DNA from: MPNP01 sp026709725
GTDB taxonomy: Bacteria; Pseudomonadota; Alphaproteobacteria; Rhodobacterales; Rhodobacteraceae
NCBI GenBank assembly: GCA_965200805.1
Contig: OZ241384.1
Span: 186,001 to 250,000 of the forward strand
DNA length: 64,000 bases
Direction of reading: 5' to 3'
The position numbers and the translations under genes were made by a program. Positions 26,365 to 35,639 of this stretch are shown here, piece by piece. Within the stretch, counting starts at the first letter, position 1; each line of letters opens with the position of its first letter. The notes below the pieces were generated by a model that saw nothing but the letters and a program-made list of their open reading frames with translations, searched no databases and was not told where the DNA came from.

Positions 26365-27323
26365 GATTTTGCCTTGACCATGTCATACCCGGATTGCGAG
26401 AAATGCTTGATCAGCTTGGTGGTAAATGCTGGCAAGGGTTCGATATCGACAATCTTGAGCAATTCGACGCCGCAGGTAGTGAACTTGGCACCTTTCATCT
26501 TGATCTCCGGAGCCTTCGGATCTCCCTTAGGAACCAAGCCCCACCGCAAGCCTTGGTGGGTGAAACCGTAAGGGCCGTAGTAATGCCAACAATTGTAATC
26601 AGGGTGGAGAAGGCCGTTTTCCGTCATGTCAATCAGGATATCGTAGGACAGTCCCTCTTCTAGAAGACAGTTCTGCCCGAGACTTCCACCGACCGCCGGG
26701 ATTCGGACATCCCGCACGCCCCCGTTGGGATCGATATTCTGTATGCTGGCAGAAACGGCCCACTGGAAGTTTCTTGCCGTTGACTGGCTCAGAGCGCCTA
26801 GCACTCTCATGGTCCGGACAGAAAACGATCCCGGATCCCGGATCTCCCCAGCCAGGATCCGTACGAACGCCTCCCGTCCAAACCCTTCATCCGCTGTGGT
26901 CGCCTCCTGAGAAAGGGCGTGGAACCAACCATCCGGGGTGCTGGGGCCCTTATCAGTAACTGGATCAGCAGGATCACCATCCGAAGGACCCGGATCACTA
27001 CCAATCTGCCGCAACGCTGACAGCATCATAAGATCATTGTCTCTTTGCTGGGCAAGGTTGCGCAACACCACTGGTGTCGGCAGACCTGTGGCACGGGCCA
27101 CGATTTCAGCCTCTTGGACAAGGTCCTGCGTTTGCCAACGATGGCAGCGAGCGGCCCAAGCCCTCACTGCCGGTTTTGTGATGCTTGTAACGCCACCAAG
27201 AATCCGCAACGCCTTTTTCATCCCCGACAATCGGTGGAGAAGTGGCTGCATGGCCTCTAGTAGATTCTTTACCTCGGCAGGAAATGCGGGTTCCGTAGGC
27301 TCTTCTGTGTCATCGTCTGCCAT
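26361..27323 (-). CDS. DUF2806 domain protein
   Basis: The 320-residue protein contains the DUF2806 signature around residues 165-195 (EGFGREAFVRILAGEIRDPG, then SFSVRTMRVLGALS). The N-terminal third is mostly helical and polar; no membrane segment or signal peptide is seen. The family's function is unknown to me; members often lie in mobile or defence regions. Its stop overlaps the start of the truncated integrase gene, giving a two-gene unit. The start at 27323 (MADDDTEEPTEP) is the only good in-frame ATG. Confidence 0.65.
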   Translation of the reverse strand: MADDDTEEPTEPAFPAEVKNLLEAMQPLLHRLSGMKKALRILGGVTSITKPAVRAWAARCHRWQTQDLVQEAEIVARATGLPTPVVLRNLAQQRDNDLMMLSALRQIGSDPGPSDGDPADPVTDKGPSTPDGWFHALSQEATTADEGFGREAFVRILAGEIRDPGSFSVRTMRVLGALSQSTARNFQWAVSASIQNIDPNGGVRDVRIPAVGGSLGQNCLLEEGLSYDILIDMTENGLLHPDYNCWHYYGPYGFTHQGLRWGLVPKGDPKAPEIKMKGAKFTTCGVELLKIVDIEPLPAFTTKLIKHFSQSGYDMVKAKS

Positions 27324-27480
27324 CGGTTACCTCTCTCCATACTGGATCTGGAGGAGGGCAAATTGGAGGAGCCCTGAAGTGGGATTTGCTTCATAGCTCC
27401 TAGATTCGAACTGCAGATGAATATGAATCTTGTGCCGATACGGATTGGCCGCCTCTCTTTGATCGGATTGATTCAGCTTG

Positions 27481-28143
27481 TCATTGAACGACAGATGCAA
27501 TGTTTGCGCAGGCATCGGCCATCTCCATTCTCACGCGGCCGGAGAGCCAGGCGTGGTGGTGGGGCGACAGCTGTTCCAGACGGTGCAGAGCGAGATCGGA
27601 GGACTCTCTCCATCCTGAAGCAAAGACAGGTTCGTGGTGAGCGATCCGGTTTCTCAGATCCCTGATTCTCAGCAGGTCCTTGTGCAGCTTCCTGACATCT
27701 TCCCCGGCAGGCCAGACCGTCCTCAGGAACGGAATCCAGAATGTCTCGCGGTATTTCCCGTTGGGCAGGGCAACCCAGAAATTGAAGGTCAGTTCGGCCA
27801 CAATTCTGTCAGAGTTCGGCGGGCGGTTGCGGTTTTCCAGCACCCTGCAGGCCTCCCGGATGTTCGTCCGCCGTCGGGCATCGAGACGCTGCGTAAAGGA
27901 CCGGGCCCGATACCAGTCCGGTCGATCGAAATGATTCATGATTGACGTCACGACCGCATTGCGGAGCACAATCTCGAAACCACCGATGGTTTCAAGCAGC
28001 AGTCCAGAGAGTCGGGCGTTGAACCGGTGCAGGGCGAGAGCATCGACCGATCGACCGTTGACGCGGTGGCTGCCTTGTACGCGGTCAGGCTTCTGTCTGG
28101 CACTGATGGAATCAACGATTTCCATCAGTGCCATGGCTGTCAA
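27481..28143 (-). CDS. Abi-like protein (Abi_2/AbiD-F family, HEPN motif)
   Basis: The 220-residue protein matches the Abi-like family: FNARLSGLLLETIGGFEIVL then RNAVV near residues 40-65, LTFNFWVALPNGKYRETFW in the middle, and LRIRDLRNRIAHHEPVF. The last contains RNRIAH, an R-x4-H motif of HEPN ribonucleases. Such proteins can abort phage infection by cleaving RNA; I infer that role only from the family. It is shorter at the N-terminus than many relatives but looks complete. It stands alone, upstream of and in the same direction as the DUF2806 gene. Confidence 0.7.
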   Translation of the reverse strand: MTAMALMEIVDSISARQKPDRVQGSHRVNGRSVDALALHRFNARLSGLLLETIGGFEIVLRNAVVTSIMNHFDRPDWYRARSFTQRLDARRRTNIREACRVLENRNRPPNSDRIVAELTFNFWVALPNGKYRETFWIPFLRTVWPAGEDVRKLHKDLLRIRDLRNRIAHHEPVFASGWRESSDLALHRLEQLSPHHHAWLSGRVRMEMADACANIASVVQ

Positions 28144-28323
28144 GCGAAGGCAGGTCTTGACAGGTCACAGACAGTACCCCATCTTGTCCTGTGAACACTC
28201 TGGGAGATCCCTGTCGCTCCGACACACTCCCAGAGTCACGTTCATGTTGCTCCCCTTCTCCTTGCCGGTGTTGACACTAGCCAGATCCCGGTCCGGCTTG
28301 GGCCTGCCCAACCATCCGCTGCA

Positions 28324-28524
28324 TCATGGCAGATGTCGGAAAAGACGATTTCCCGCCTCGATCTGGTTGAACTGGGCCGGCCTTCCACGCAGTTCAGATT
28401 GAAGGCGCTTGGCCTGATCCGCTGACGCGGCGTTGTGCAGTTTGGCTCTTGCATCGAGAGTTTTCTTCCGTTGTCTGTTTGGCACCCTGACTCCCTCTTG
28501 CGTCACGATGACTGCCGGTGACAT
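28324..28524 (-). CDS. Small protein of unknown function, second of a pair
   Basis: From the ATG at 28524 the frame gives 66 mostly charged residues (MSPAVIVTQEGVRVPNRQR at the start). It overlaps the end of the gene at 28503-28754 by 22 bases, which suggests translational coupling, since no strong ribosome site is seen. The frame is open further upstream, but this start gives the clearest protein-like composition. Two small coupled genes could be a toxin-antitoxin pair, but I recognise neither. Confidence 0.4.
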   Translation of the reverse strand: MSPAVIVTQEGVRVPNRQRKKTLDARAKLHNAASADQAKRLQSELRGRPAQFNQIEAGNRLFRHLP

Positions 28525-28754
28525 CGCCGGTCGGTCACACCATAGTCCGTCGGCAGCAACCGCATCCGGCCGACAGCGGCCCGGGCCGACTCTTTCGTGA
28601 ATGTGGGGCCACCGGGGGCGTTCCCGTCGGCCCAACTCGCCGCCTGCTCCCGCAACTCGTCATCGGTGAGTGTGTGGGTCCTGGCGGCTTCATACAGGGC
28701 ATCCATCTCGGGGCGCTTGGGCACCCGTTTGAATGCGGATTTTCTTTCCGCCAT
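28503..28754 (-). CDS. Small hydrophilic protein, first of a pair
   Basis: The 83-residue protein has a strong AGGAGG ribosome site six bases before its ATG. It is charged and helical (PEMDALYEAARTHTLTDDEL ... FTKESARAAVGRMRLLPTD) without signal or membrane segment. Its last codons overlap the next small gene. I cannot assign a function; small size, strong ribosome site and overlap would fit an antitoxin placed before a toxin. Confidence 0.5.
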   Translation of the reverse strand: MAERKSAFKRVPKRPEMDALYEAARTHTLTDDELREQAASWADGNAPGGPTFTKESARAAVGRMRLLPTDYGVTDRRCHRQSS

Positions 28755-29821
28755 GGGTGTCCTCCTGTCTTGCCGATCTTCGGGGTATTGATAAACAGGT
28801 CGCCTGTCAGGCCGGCCCAGTGTGTCTCGATTCTAGCGGACAGTTTCTGGAGGAGCAAGGGAAGGTGCAGGAGTGAGAGTGATTCTCCCATGGCTGACTT
28901 TTCATGACATTTCCCGACGCTCCCCGGTTCCCGGCCTGATTCGAACGAATCAGGCCACGCGTGCCAGGCGGGGCAGGATCCCCCCGGGGTCTCCGTCATC
29001 GGATGGGGCGGAGGCGAGGCACGGGTCGCCCCTTGGGCCCCGCCGGTCCATGACCGGGCGGAGCCCGCGGGCCAAGGCGGAGCGGGTCCGCCCTGGTGTG
29101 GTGCAGGCAGTGACGAACCATGCGGCCGTCTCTGCTGATATCTGTTGCATGCCGATCCGCATGATGCGGAACGGCATGGCATGAAATCAGAAGGGAATCA
29201 AGTGTGCGGGATTGATAGGACCAGGCGGCCCCTCCACCCGTCTCTCCGGCGAGGCGCTTCCCGGCAAGGCTCCGCCCGATCCGGTCCCGGCGCGCAGCCG
29301 GCCGGTCCATGGCGGCCCGGGGATCATCATGGCCGGATGGGGGTCGTTCCCGTCACGGAGGTCCGGCCCCGGCTCCCCGCCGGGTGTCGTCGCCGCCGCA
29401 AGGGTGCGGGTGGCGGATTCCTCGCGGTCGATCATCCGATCCGGGCCCGGATTGCGCAGGGTCCCGGGGACGGCGGCCACGGAACCATGCGGCAGGGGGC
29501 GGGTGATGGCGGGGGAATCCCCGAGGGCGGCGACCGCGGTGCCGCCCTCGGGAGGACCCGGAGTCCCTCCACGGGCCCGGAGGGCCCCGATGGGTCATGA
29601 TCATCAGGGGGAGAGATCGGCCGGGGTGCGCGTCCGGGCCCTGCCGTCCCCGCCCCAACGCTGACGGCGGAGGGGACTCGCGCAAAAGGATCGCGGGCGG
29701 CGGATTGCGCCAGGGGTCGCCGATGACCGGGAACCGTGCCGGGAGAGATGGTCACTGTCCATGACAGTCAATGGACGGGATGTCAGGCGGTCTGCGGCAT
29801 GAAGGGAATTGACGTGCATGG
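28755..29821. other. GC-rich decayed stretch with transposon copy C
   Basis: 28876-29215 is a short derivative of the DruA-like/IS4 element (listed separately). The remaining 600 bp are very GC-rich (runs such as GGCGGCCACGG and GGGGGCGGG). All six frames are open in places, as expected from base composition; I see no protein family. Confidence 0.4.
28876..29215 (-). mobile_element. Decayed DruA-like/IS4 element, copy C (~340-bp deletion derivative)
   Basis: The element end GTGATTCTCCCATGGCTGAC is at 28879, followed by the 9-bp-arm hairpin CCTGATTCG-AA-CGAATCAGG. The N-terminal coding fragment (MRIGMQQISAETAAWF, minus strand, near 29160) lies only about 200 bp away. Nearly the whole transposase is deleted, leaving both ends, a MITE-like state. 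Confidence 0.55.
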
Positions 29822-30076
29822 TCACGCCATCCGGCCACGGACATCCGTTGGCGCCCGGAAGACAGGGGGCGAACGCACTTTTTGGGCGGAAAAGCTTTGG
29901 AACTTCGGTTTAACTCCAAGTGAGTTGAGATGGACAATGGAAGCGGGGAGACCGGTCATATCCAGACACGAATCGACGATAAACCACTTCCCGGATCCCG
30001 CATGGATCACGATGCATTCGCCGTAACCCGGTCCAAAGACGGTGATCTCAATCTCATCCGGGTTTGGTGGCTTCAT
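29822..30076 (-). pseudogene. MBL-fold hydrolase, N-terminal fragment (cassette gene 3)
   Basis: The ATG at 30076 starts MKPPNPDEIEITVFGPGYGE followed by CIVIHAGSGKWFIVDSCLD, the N-terminal strands of a metallo-beta-lactamase-fold hydrolase of the ComEC-like type. The frame leaves the family after HLNSLGV, before the HxHxDH zinc motif, and runs into unrelated GC-rich DNA, so the enzyme is lost. The start overlaps the preceding gene's end by 23 bases. Gene order and overlaps suggest a once co-translated three-gene cassette. Confidence 0.6.
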
Positions 30077-30665
30077 TCCCGGTTGATTGTATCCGGGAGA
30101 ATCTTTGTTTTGCCCTTGCCCGTTCCAGGTCACGGGCTGAATGGGCAGGCAGATTACGAAAATACAGCTGCGAGACTCGTCTTCGCTGGCCAGTTGGGAG
30201 GCGTTCAAGACCGATGGTCCACCTGACGATTGCACCTTCCATCAGAAGGATACGATCATTGTCACTAAGCTCGGATTTGCTGAATGTTGCCACTTCCTCG
30301 GGTACGGATGATTCCGAATTCGCATTCACCAGGCGCACGGTGAAGTCTTCTTCGCCGATGTCCTCGACGTATCCTTCCCACTCTACTGCCGGGTTGAAAG
30401 TCCTGGTCTGTCGACTCCTCTGCTGTTTTGCTGATAACGGAACAACAATACTGTCAATGTTTCCTGTTGGGATTTCCTCCACACGCAACAGAGAGGACGG
30501 CGCTGGATCATTCCCCTGTTCCCTGCGCACAGTGTCAACACAGGGAACCGCAGGATCAATATCCCCGATCAAGCCGTGTGGCATTCCGGTCTGCCCGGTT
30601 CCACTGCCCTGGGAATTCGGCCAGGCACTGGCCGTTGCCATGTTCTGGCCTGCCGAAGATCTCAT
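30054..30665 (-). CDS. Conserved protein of unknown function (cassette gene 2)
   Basis: Using the ATG that overlaps the preceding stop (ATGA at 30662-30665), the product has 203 residues. The N-terminal ~95 residues look disordered; the C-terminal part (WEGYVEDIGEEDFTVRLVN ... LSDNDRILLMEGAIVRWTIG ... GQRRRVSQLYFRNLP) is a compact beta-rich domain that I recall as a conserved protein lying before MBL-fold genes in other bacteria. No catalytic motif is evident. It appears intact although both cassette neighbours are broken. Confidence 0.55.
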   Translation of the reverse strand: MRSSAGQNMATASAWPNSQGSGTGQTGMPHGLIGDIDPAVPCVDTVRREQGNDPAPSSLLRVEEIPTGNIDSIVVPLSAKQQRSRQTRTFNPAVEWEGYVEDIGEEDFTVRLVNANSESSVPEEVATFSKSELSDNDRILLMEGAIVRWTIGLERLPTGQRRRVSQLYFRNLPAHSARDLERARAKQRFSRIQSTGNEATKPG

Positions 30666-31365
30666 TGCATACCCATGTTCATGACACACTCAAAGATTTT
30701 GTCGGCTTCACCGGTCACCTCCTCAAATCTGTCATCAATCAGATCAATGGCAACCGTGCAACCACAACCATCGACAGCACCATCGATTATATGATGGGCG
30801 TTGAGTTGCACGAAGACACCTGTGCCCTCCTTGCTTCCGGTTCGATAGGAAGGCTCAATACAGACATTGGTATCGACTTGGAAATTGTGCGTTCTTGATT
30901 TCCTCGTCATGACGAGCTTTGTCATTCCGCCTGTCAATGATCGCTCGGTTTCGTCCCTGATTTGTTTGCCGAAAGCACCCCATATCCCGAGCGGTGCAAT
31001 CTTGCGACCGAGATCAATGCGTGCCTGGCGGCTCGTGAGATTGAAATGAATGGTCCGGTTGATACCGAAGGCAGTGACCGGTGTGTGGGTCAGATGCTCG
31101 TCAATATCCTTCGCGTCGTGTCTGCAATTCTGATCCGGGGAGCCGAGGTTGTTTCAATTGCGAAGCGCTCCTTCTCAACATGGTAGGAATCCGCCTCAAT
31201 ACTGAACGCTGCAATATCCCTGTGAACCAGTCGCACATCCTCAATGACATCATCGGCTCCGGGGTATATGTTTCTGGCCTTGAACCAAGCCGGATGAAAG
31301 ATCGCAGGGTTGAAGTCGCCGACAAGCACGATTGAACATGCTGATAGTTCGGGTTCGAATCGCAT
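30662..31365 (-). pseudogene. Conserved protein, frameshifted (cassette gene 1)
   Basis: Two frames make one protein of about 234 residues. The first (from 31365: MRFEPELSACSIVLVGDFNP, AIFHPAWFKARNIYP) stops at 31090; the frame offset by one base is open from at least 31117 down to 30662 and continues LTHTPVTAFGINRTIHF, FGKQIRDETERSLTGGMTK and IEPSYRTGSKEGTGVFVQLN. The join lies near 31110, and the broken region is not a homopolymer. I recall similar proteins (FNPAIF motif, about 240 residues) beside genes 2 and 3 in other genomes but know no function. The low GC relative to surroundings suggests transfer. Confidence 0.55.
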
Positions 31366-31716
31366 ACGAATGCCTGCATATCTGTCGCCGTGACGGGTTG
31401 ATCATGCACGCAATTGTAAGCACCATCAAGATCTGTCAGGCCTCCCCAATCAACGACCGAATGGCCCGAACCCGCCGCCAGAGGGCGCAACCCGGTATCA
31501 GCTCCAGGCTGGCCATCGGCTGCCGCCCTCCGAGCCTTTCAACAGGACACTGTCAACCCCAGCAATCCGGGGGCTGCTCTGGAGGTTCGGGTTGGATGAT
31601 TTCTGGAATTCACACGACACGCCAGGGTCCGGTCCGGGGTCGGTAACGACCCTCTCTGCCCGGCCCCTCATCAACCCGTCCCTGAATCCGTGATCAATCC
31701 GCCTGCCATTCATGAA
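31366..31716. other. Stretch without recognisable gene
   Basis: This 351-bp stretch separates the cassette from the end of the DUF2235 gene, both on the minus strand. I see no gene, repeat or clear hairpin. It should contain the cassette promoter. Confidence 0.4.
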
Positions 31717-33956
31717 TCAATCCCGACACAGCGTTGTATTTGTCTTCATTGCGGTCACTTCAATTGATGCGTCCCCCCTGTTGGGACCCAGACTCCAGGA
31801 ATAGGGAAACGCCCACAATTTGCCGGGCATCAGACCAAAGACGGCATCGTTGACATACAGATAGAGCGGCCCGCCGGATTGCGCCGTATAGCAGGTGCCT
31901 GCACCAATGTCGAAGACCGCTTCGCCCGGGTGACCTATACGCCCTGTCAACTCGAACCAGGGACGTGACGGATGGCGGCGGAACGGCACAAACAAATGCA
32001 TGATGAGTGGTGGGGGATCCGTCAACCCATCCGGTCCGGCGGGGAGATCGCCATCCATCCAGTCTGAGGTCTCATCAACATCAAGGCGGTACGTTACTCC
32101 TTGAACCAGTTCGAAGCCAGCTGACATATATGGATCTTCCGGACTGAATTCGACAACTCCTGTGCCTGCTTCCAGCGGTTGGACATCTGCCGTCTCACAC
32201 ATATGGCCCGCACAGTCGCGTATGCTAAATACTGCACGGTCGATACCCGCGATGATCACGAGGACGATGAGCAGAAAAACCAGACACCACCAGATGGATC
32301 GCATCACATTGCCGAAGAATCCTGCCCGGCAATACCGCAGCCGCGACAATGTCGTCGGATGCCAGTTTGGTGGAGGCTTTTCTCGCTTGACATGGGACCG
32401 GGCTGCTGAGGCTCTGATGAATGTGGACGCTGACAGGCACCGCTTGGCAAAGATCAACAAAACAAAGACAGCGATTAGAGCAAGAGCATACATCTGATTC
32501 TGGCAGAGTGATGCGACCCAATAGCCGGCAAGGCCCAGCGGTATTGTCTGCGCCGGTTCGCATGCCGGGGCCAAGAGGCAGGCAATGCCTGTACAGTGTG
32601 CAGCCGATTCCGATGAAACGAGAAGAGGAAAAGCGACGAGAGTCAGACTCGTAACGAGGAACGCATAATACAGCCAACACCGTTTCAGGATGACATCAAG
32701 TGCGTAGTTCATGGCATCATGCCGCTTCTTCGCATGTTTGCGCGATTCGAACGTTGTGCAACGGCGTGTGGGACCGTTTGCAGGTGTGGCCGGACATCGC
32801 ATTGTGTCGACAATCCGGTATCGGGCAGGAAGCCCCGTCGGGGCATAGGGAACGGCCCGCGCTTTTATTCGCTCAAAGACGCTTCGATGGATCTTTGGCA
32901 GGAAAACCGGACCCCCACTGTCGTTGGGTTGATTGCAAAATGCCATCGCTTTCTTCGATTCGGTTTTTTGGCGAATTGCCTCAATGTCCCTGGGTTTGTA
33001 GCGGTAGAATGCCCTCAGCCCCGCGCGTGAATCGTGCTGTTTTCCGTTCCAGTCCTTGCGGTGCCTGAATTCTTTTCGCAACTTCTTGTCAAATATCAAT
33101 CCGGTTTTTTGCCACCGCACTGCCTTTCTACTTTCGAGATCATCCAGTCGAGCGAAACCAGAGCGAGCTCCTGCCGCGCATATCCACCGCTGACATCGCC
33201 GTGAGCGCCAGGAAACCACACCTGCTCAATGCGCCGGGGATCCGTCTCGCCGCTCTCATCCCACAGAATCGGATGAAAGGTGTGCCGTTCATCGTCTATG
33301 GAAATCGCATGGCAAGCCCGGCGAACCTTCGGGCTCAGATCTGCGTTTTGAAATCGCAGCGGGTAAATCAACCTGTCCCACAGCACTCTCAACTCTTCAA
33401 CCGGAAGACCGTAAGCACCGACCGTGTCCCAGACACCGATGAATTCTATCCTGGGCTTGATTCTTTTTGGAGAATTCCGCCCCTTCCTCCAGCGAAAACG
33501 ATGATATAACGAGACAAAAGGCCTGGTGATCTGGAAGTTCCAGTATTTCCTTCGGAAGTCCGCATAGGTTTGCCGCGCGAACTCATGCAAGGAATGTTCC
33601 GAAGCGAATCCCTTTATCAATCCCTTCTTGGCGATCAATGCAGCCAGTATGCGAACGGTGAAGGCGCCGCGACTGAAGCCAAAGAGATAAATCCGATCGC
33701 CGCGCTCATAGTTTCGGCACAGGAACTTGTAGAGTTCGATGACGTTTCGCTTGAGTCCGAAGCCGAACGCACCACCCAACAATTTGAACAGCAGAAAGTT
33801 CTGTGAACCCACACCATCATCATACATGGCGATTTGTTCCGTGCTATGAAGGTTCAAGGCTTGGTAGAGCCGCCAGACATTGGTCTTTTGCCTCTTTCCG
33901 GCACCATTACCCGTGCCGTCGGACAACAAAATGATCGCCTTCTTTTTGCTTTTCAT
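31717..33956 (-). pseudogene. DUF2235 alpha/beta-hydrolase with membrane domain, frameshifted
   Basis: Two frames together encode about 745 residues. The first (33995 or, better, ATG 33956 to 33096) is a DUF2235 domain: AIILLSDGTGNGAGKRQKTN, the nucleophile elbow LFGFSRGAFTVRILA, FIGVWDTVGAYGLP, and WFPGAHGDVSGGY with the catalytic His. The second (to 31717) has HRSVFERIKARAVPYAPTGL, then four hydrophobic segments and a C-terminal beta-rich domain. The break is at A6 (33105-33110 on this strand's complement): one extra A would join GGK-K to TGLIFDKKLRKEF. Causes could be mutation, slippage on the A-run, or assembly error. The family includes T6SS phospholipase effectors (Tle1-like), but no T6SS genes are nearby. 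Confidence 0.75.
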
Positions 33957-34734
33957 CCACCCCTCCCATTGCGTGGCGGGATCATGCTTCGGCACATTTC
34001 GAAACTACGGGCGTTGCTGCTCCCTGTCCCCACAAGTCCGGATATACACGATTGATGCATCATGTCTCTTGCATGACAGGTTCGCTCACACGGCGTAATG
34101 TCTTATCATCATTGAATTGATGCCATACCCCCGCACAAAGCCACTCTCTCCGGTCATGGACTTTCTCAAATACCATCCGAATCGGGATATGATTGAAAGC
34201 GGGTGACGGCCCGGGGGTGATTCTCCTATGGCTGACTTTTCGTGACATTTCCCGACGCGCCCCGGTTCCCGGCCTGATTCGAACGAATCAGGCCGCCTGC
34301 GCCAGGCGGAGCCCGTTGTCATTGACTGACCGGACAGCCCCGGGCGGTCGCCCTATCGCCGCCATCCGGGCCCATGCGCCAGGGGTGCTGCGACAGGATC
34401 CGATGACGCGGGGCCGATGACGGCCCTGATCGCGTCATGGGCCCGCGGCCCTCCCACCCTTCCGGGAACGCGCGTGCGGGCCTGCGAAGGAGGGAGCGCA
34501 GGGCGTCGATCACCCTGCCGACCCCCAGTGATTCAACAGGGAGCTCTCCCCGGGCCGTCTCTCCATCCGGGTCCGGGCTCAGTCCCTGCCATCGTCGCTG
34601 CCCTCCCCGGAACATCGGGATCGGAGCGGCCGCCGCCACCGTGCCCGGATGCCGGACCCGATGCCGGTCGTCCCCCAAAGTGATGACGATGGGGACGGGA
34701 GCGGGACCGCTGGAAGGAGACGGTCCCATCCGCC
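33957..34734. other. GC-rich stretch with transposon end D
   Basis: The first 240 bp are the upstream region of the DUF2235 gene. From about 34218 the conserved end of the DruA-like/IS4 element appears. The rest (34330-34734) is GC-rich with random open frames and no recognisable protein. Confidence 0.4.
34205..34330 (-). mobile_element. DruA-like/IS4 element end, copy D
   Basis: The sequence GTGATTCTCCTATGGCTGAC, followed by CCCGACGCGCCCCGGTTCCC and the hairpin CCTGATTCG-AA-CGAATCAGG, is almost identical to the end at 28879 and related to those at 531 and, inverted, 52256. No matching N-terminal fragment is seen nearby, so only the end survives. Confidence 0.6.
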
Positions 34735-35560
34735 TCATCCGATGGCAGTGTCGTGGCCTGCCTGCACAAAAGACCGGGTGACTGCGGTCGATACAGGCAT
34801 TGCCGCCGAGAGGCCGGAATGTGCCGGATCCACCGATGTCACCCCGATGCCGTGGGTGGCCGCATCCCATGACTCCCGGCCCTCTCCGGGCGACGGCCAG
34901 TCGGCCCGACCATTGGTGAAGCGGATGTGGATCCCGTCATGGGGGATGTCCGCGGTGGCAAGCGGGGTGGCCCGCTCCGTCCCCAGCCGGAGACGCCAGT
35001 CCCAGGGGAGGACCGTGTTGAGGATGGCAAGAGCCTCCTCGACACGGCCCCGCTCCGCCGCACTGGCCCACCCCACAATGCGGAGGGTCCTGGCCGGACC
35101 CGGATCAGTGATGACAAGATCCCTCCGGCCGCCATCGCGATCTTCCTAGGTCTGGAACGCCTGCACGAAGGCGAGCAGTTCGGCTGCACCGGCACTGCCG
35201 TCGCGGGAACCCCGCCAGGAGCCCGAACCGATCTCGCCGCCATCGTCGGAGATCGTCATCGTGGCCAGACCACCGATCCCGGGGGACTCATCACGGAACG
35301 CCGGGCCGATGACAATCGTCCGATCGTCACCCGTCCGGAGATGGGCCGCGATGGGGCGTGCCCCGCCAAGCGGTGCGGGTGGGTCACTGCCGGCGGTACC
35401 GTCCGTGCCTGATGGCGGTTCTGCCGGGGACGAAACGGCACTGTCCGTGTCCTGTGGTGGCACCGATCAAGGCAGGACGCTGTCGGAGCCCGCCACAGGC
35501 GGCGAGCGTCAGGCACCGGTCAGGAGGGCGGTCAGGACCGGGTGGCGCAGTGTCATCATG
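34735..35560 (-). pseudogene. Decayed secreted lipoprotein, possibly metalloprotease-like
   Basis: On the minus strand a signal sequence (MMTLRHPVLTALLTG) is followed, after a frameshift, by a lipobox LTLAACGG, then in a third frame PIAAHLRTGDDRTIVIGPAF and GGLATMTISDDGGEIGSGSW, and in a fourth EEALAILNTVLPWDWRLRLG and ADIPHDGIHIRFTNG. The order fits one lipoprotein gene with at least three frameshifts whose C-terminus is lost. The late part resembles secreted zinc-metalloprotease-like proteins, where a HExxH motif would come further on; that motif is absent. The call of protease type is weak. Confidence 0.4.
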
Positions 35561-35639
35561 TTCATCCCTGTGTGCACCACGGACTGCCCCGGAGTCGGTC
35601 AGGTCAGCCCCCGGCTGGCGGGCGAGGTGGGTGGCGGAG

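Noticed and set aside
29736..34100. Plus-strand open frames across the cassette and DUF2235 region
   Set aside because: They are antisense to minus-strand genes with clear family patterns and have no similarity of their own.
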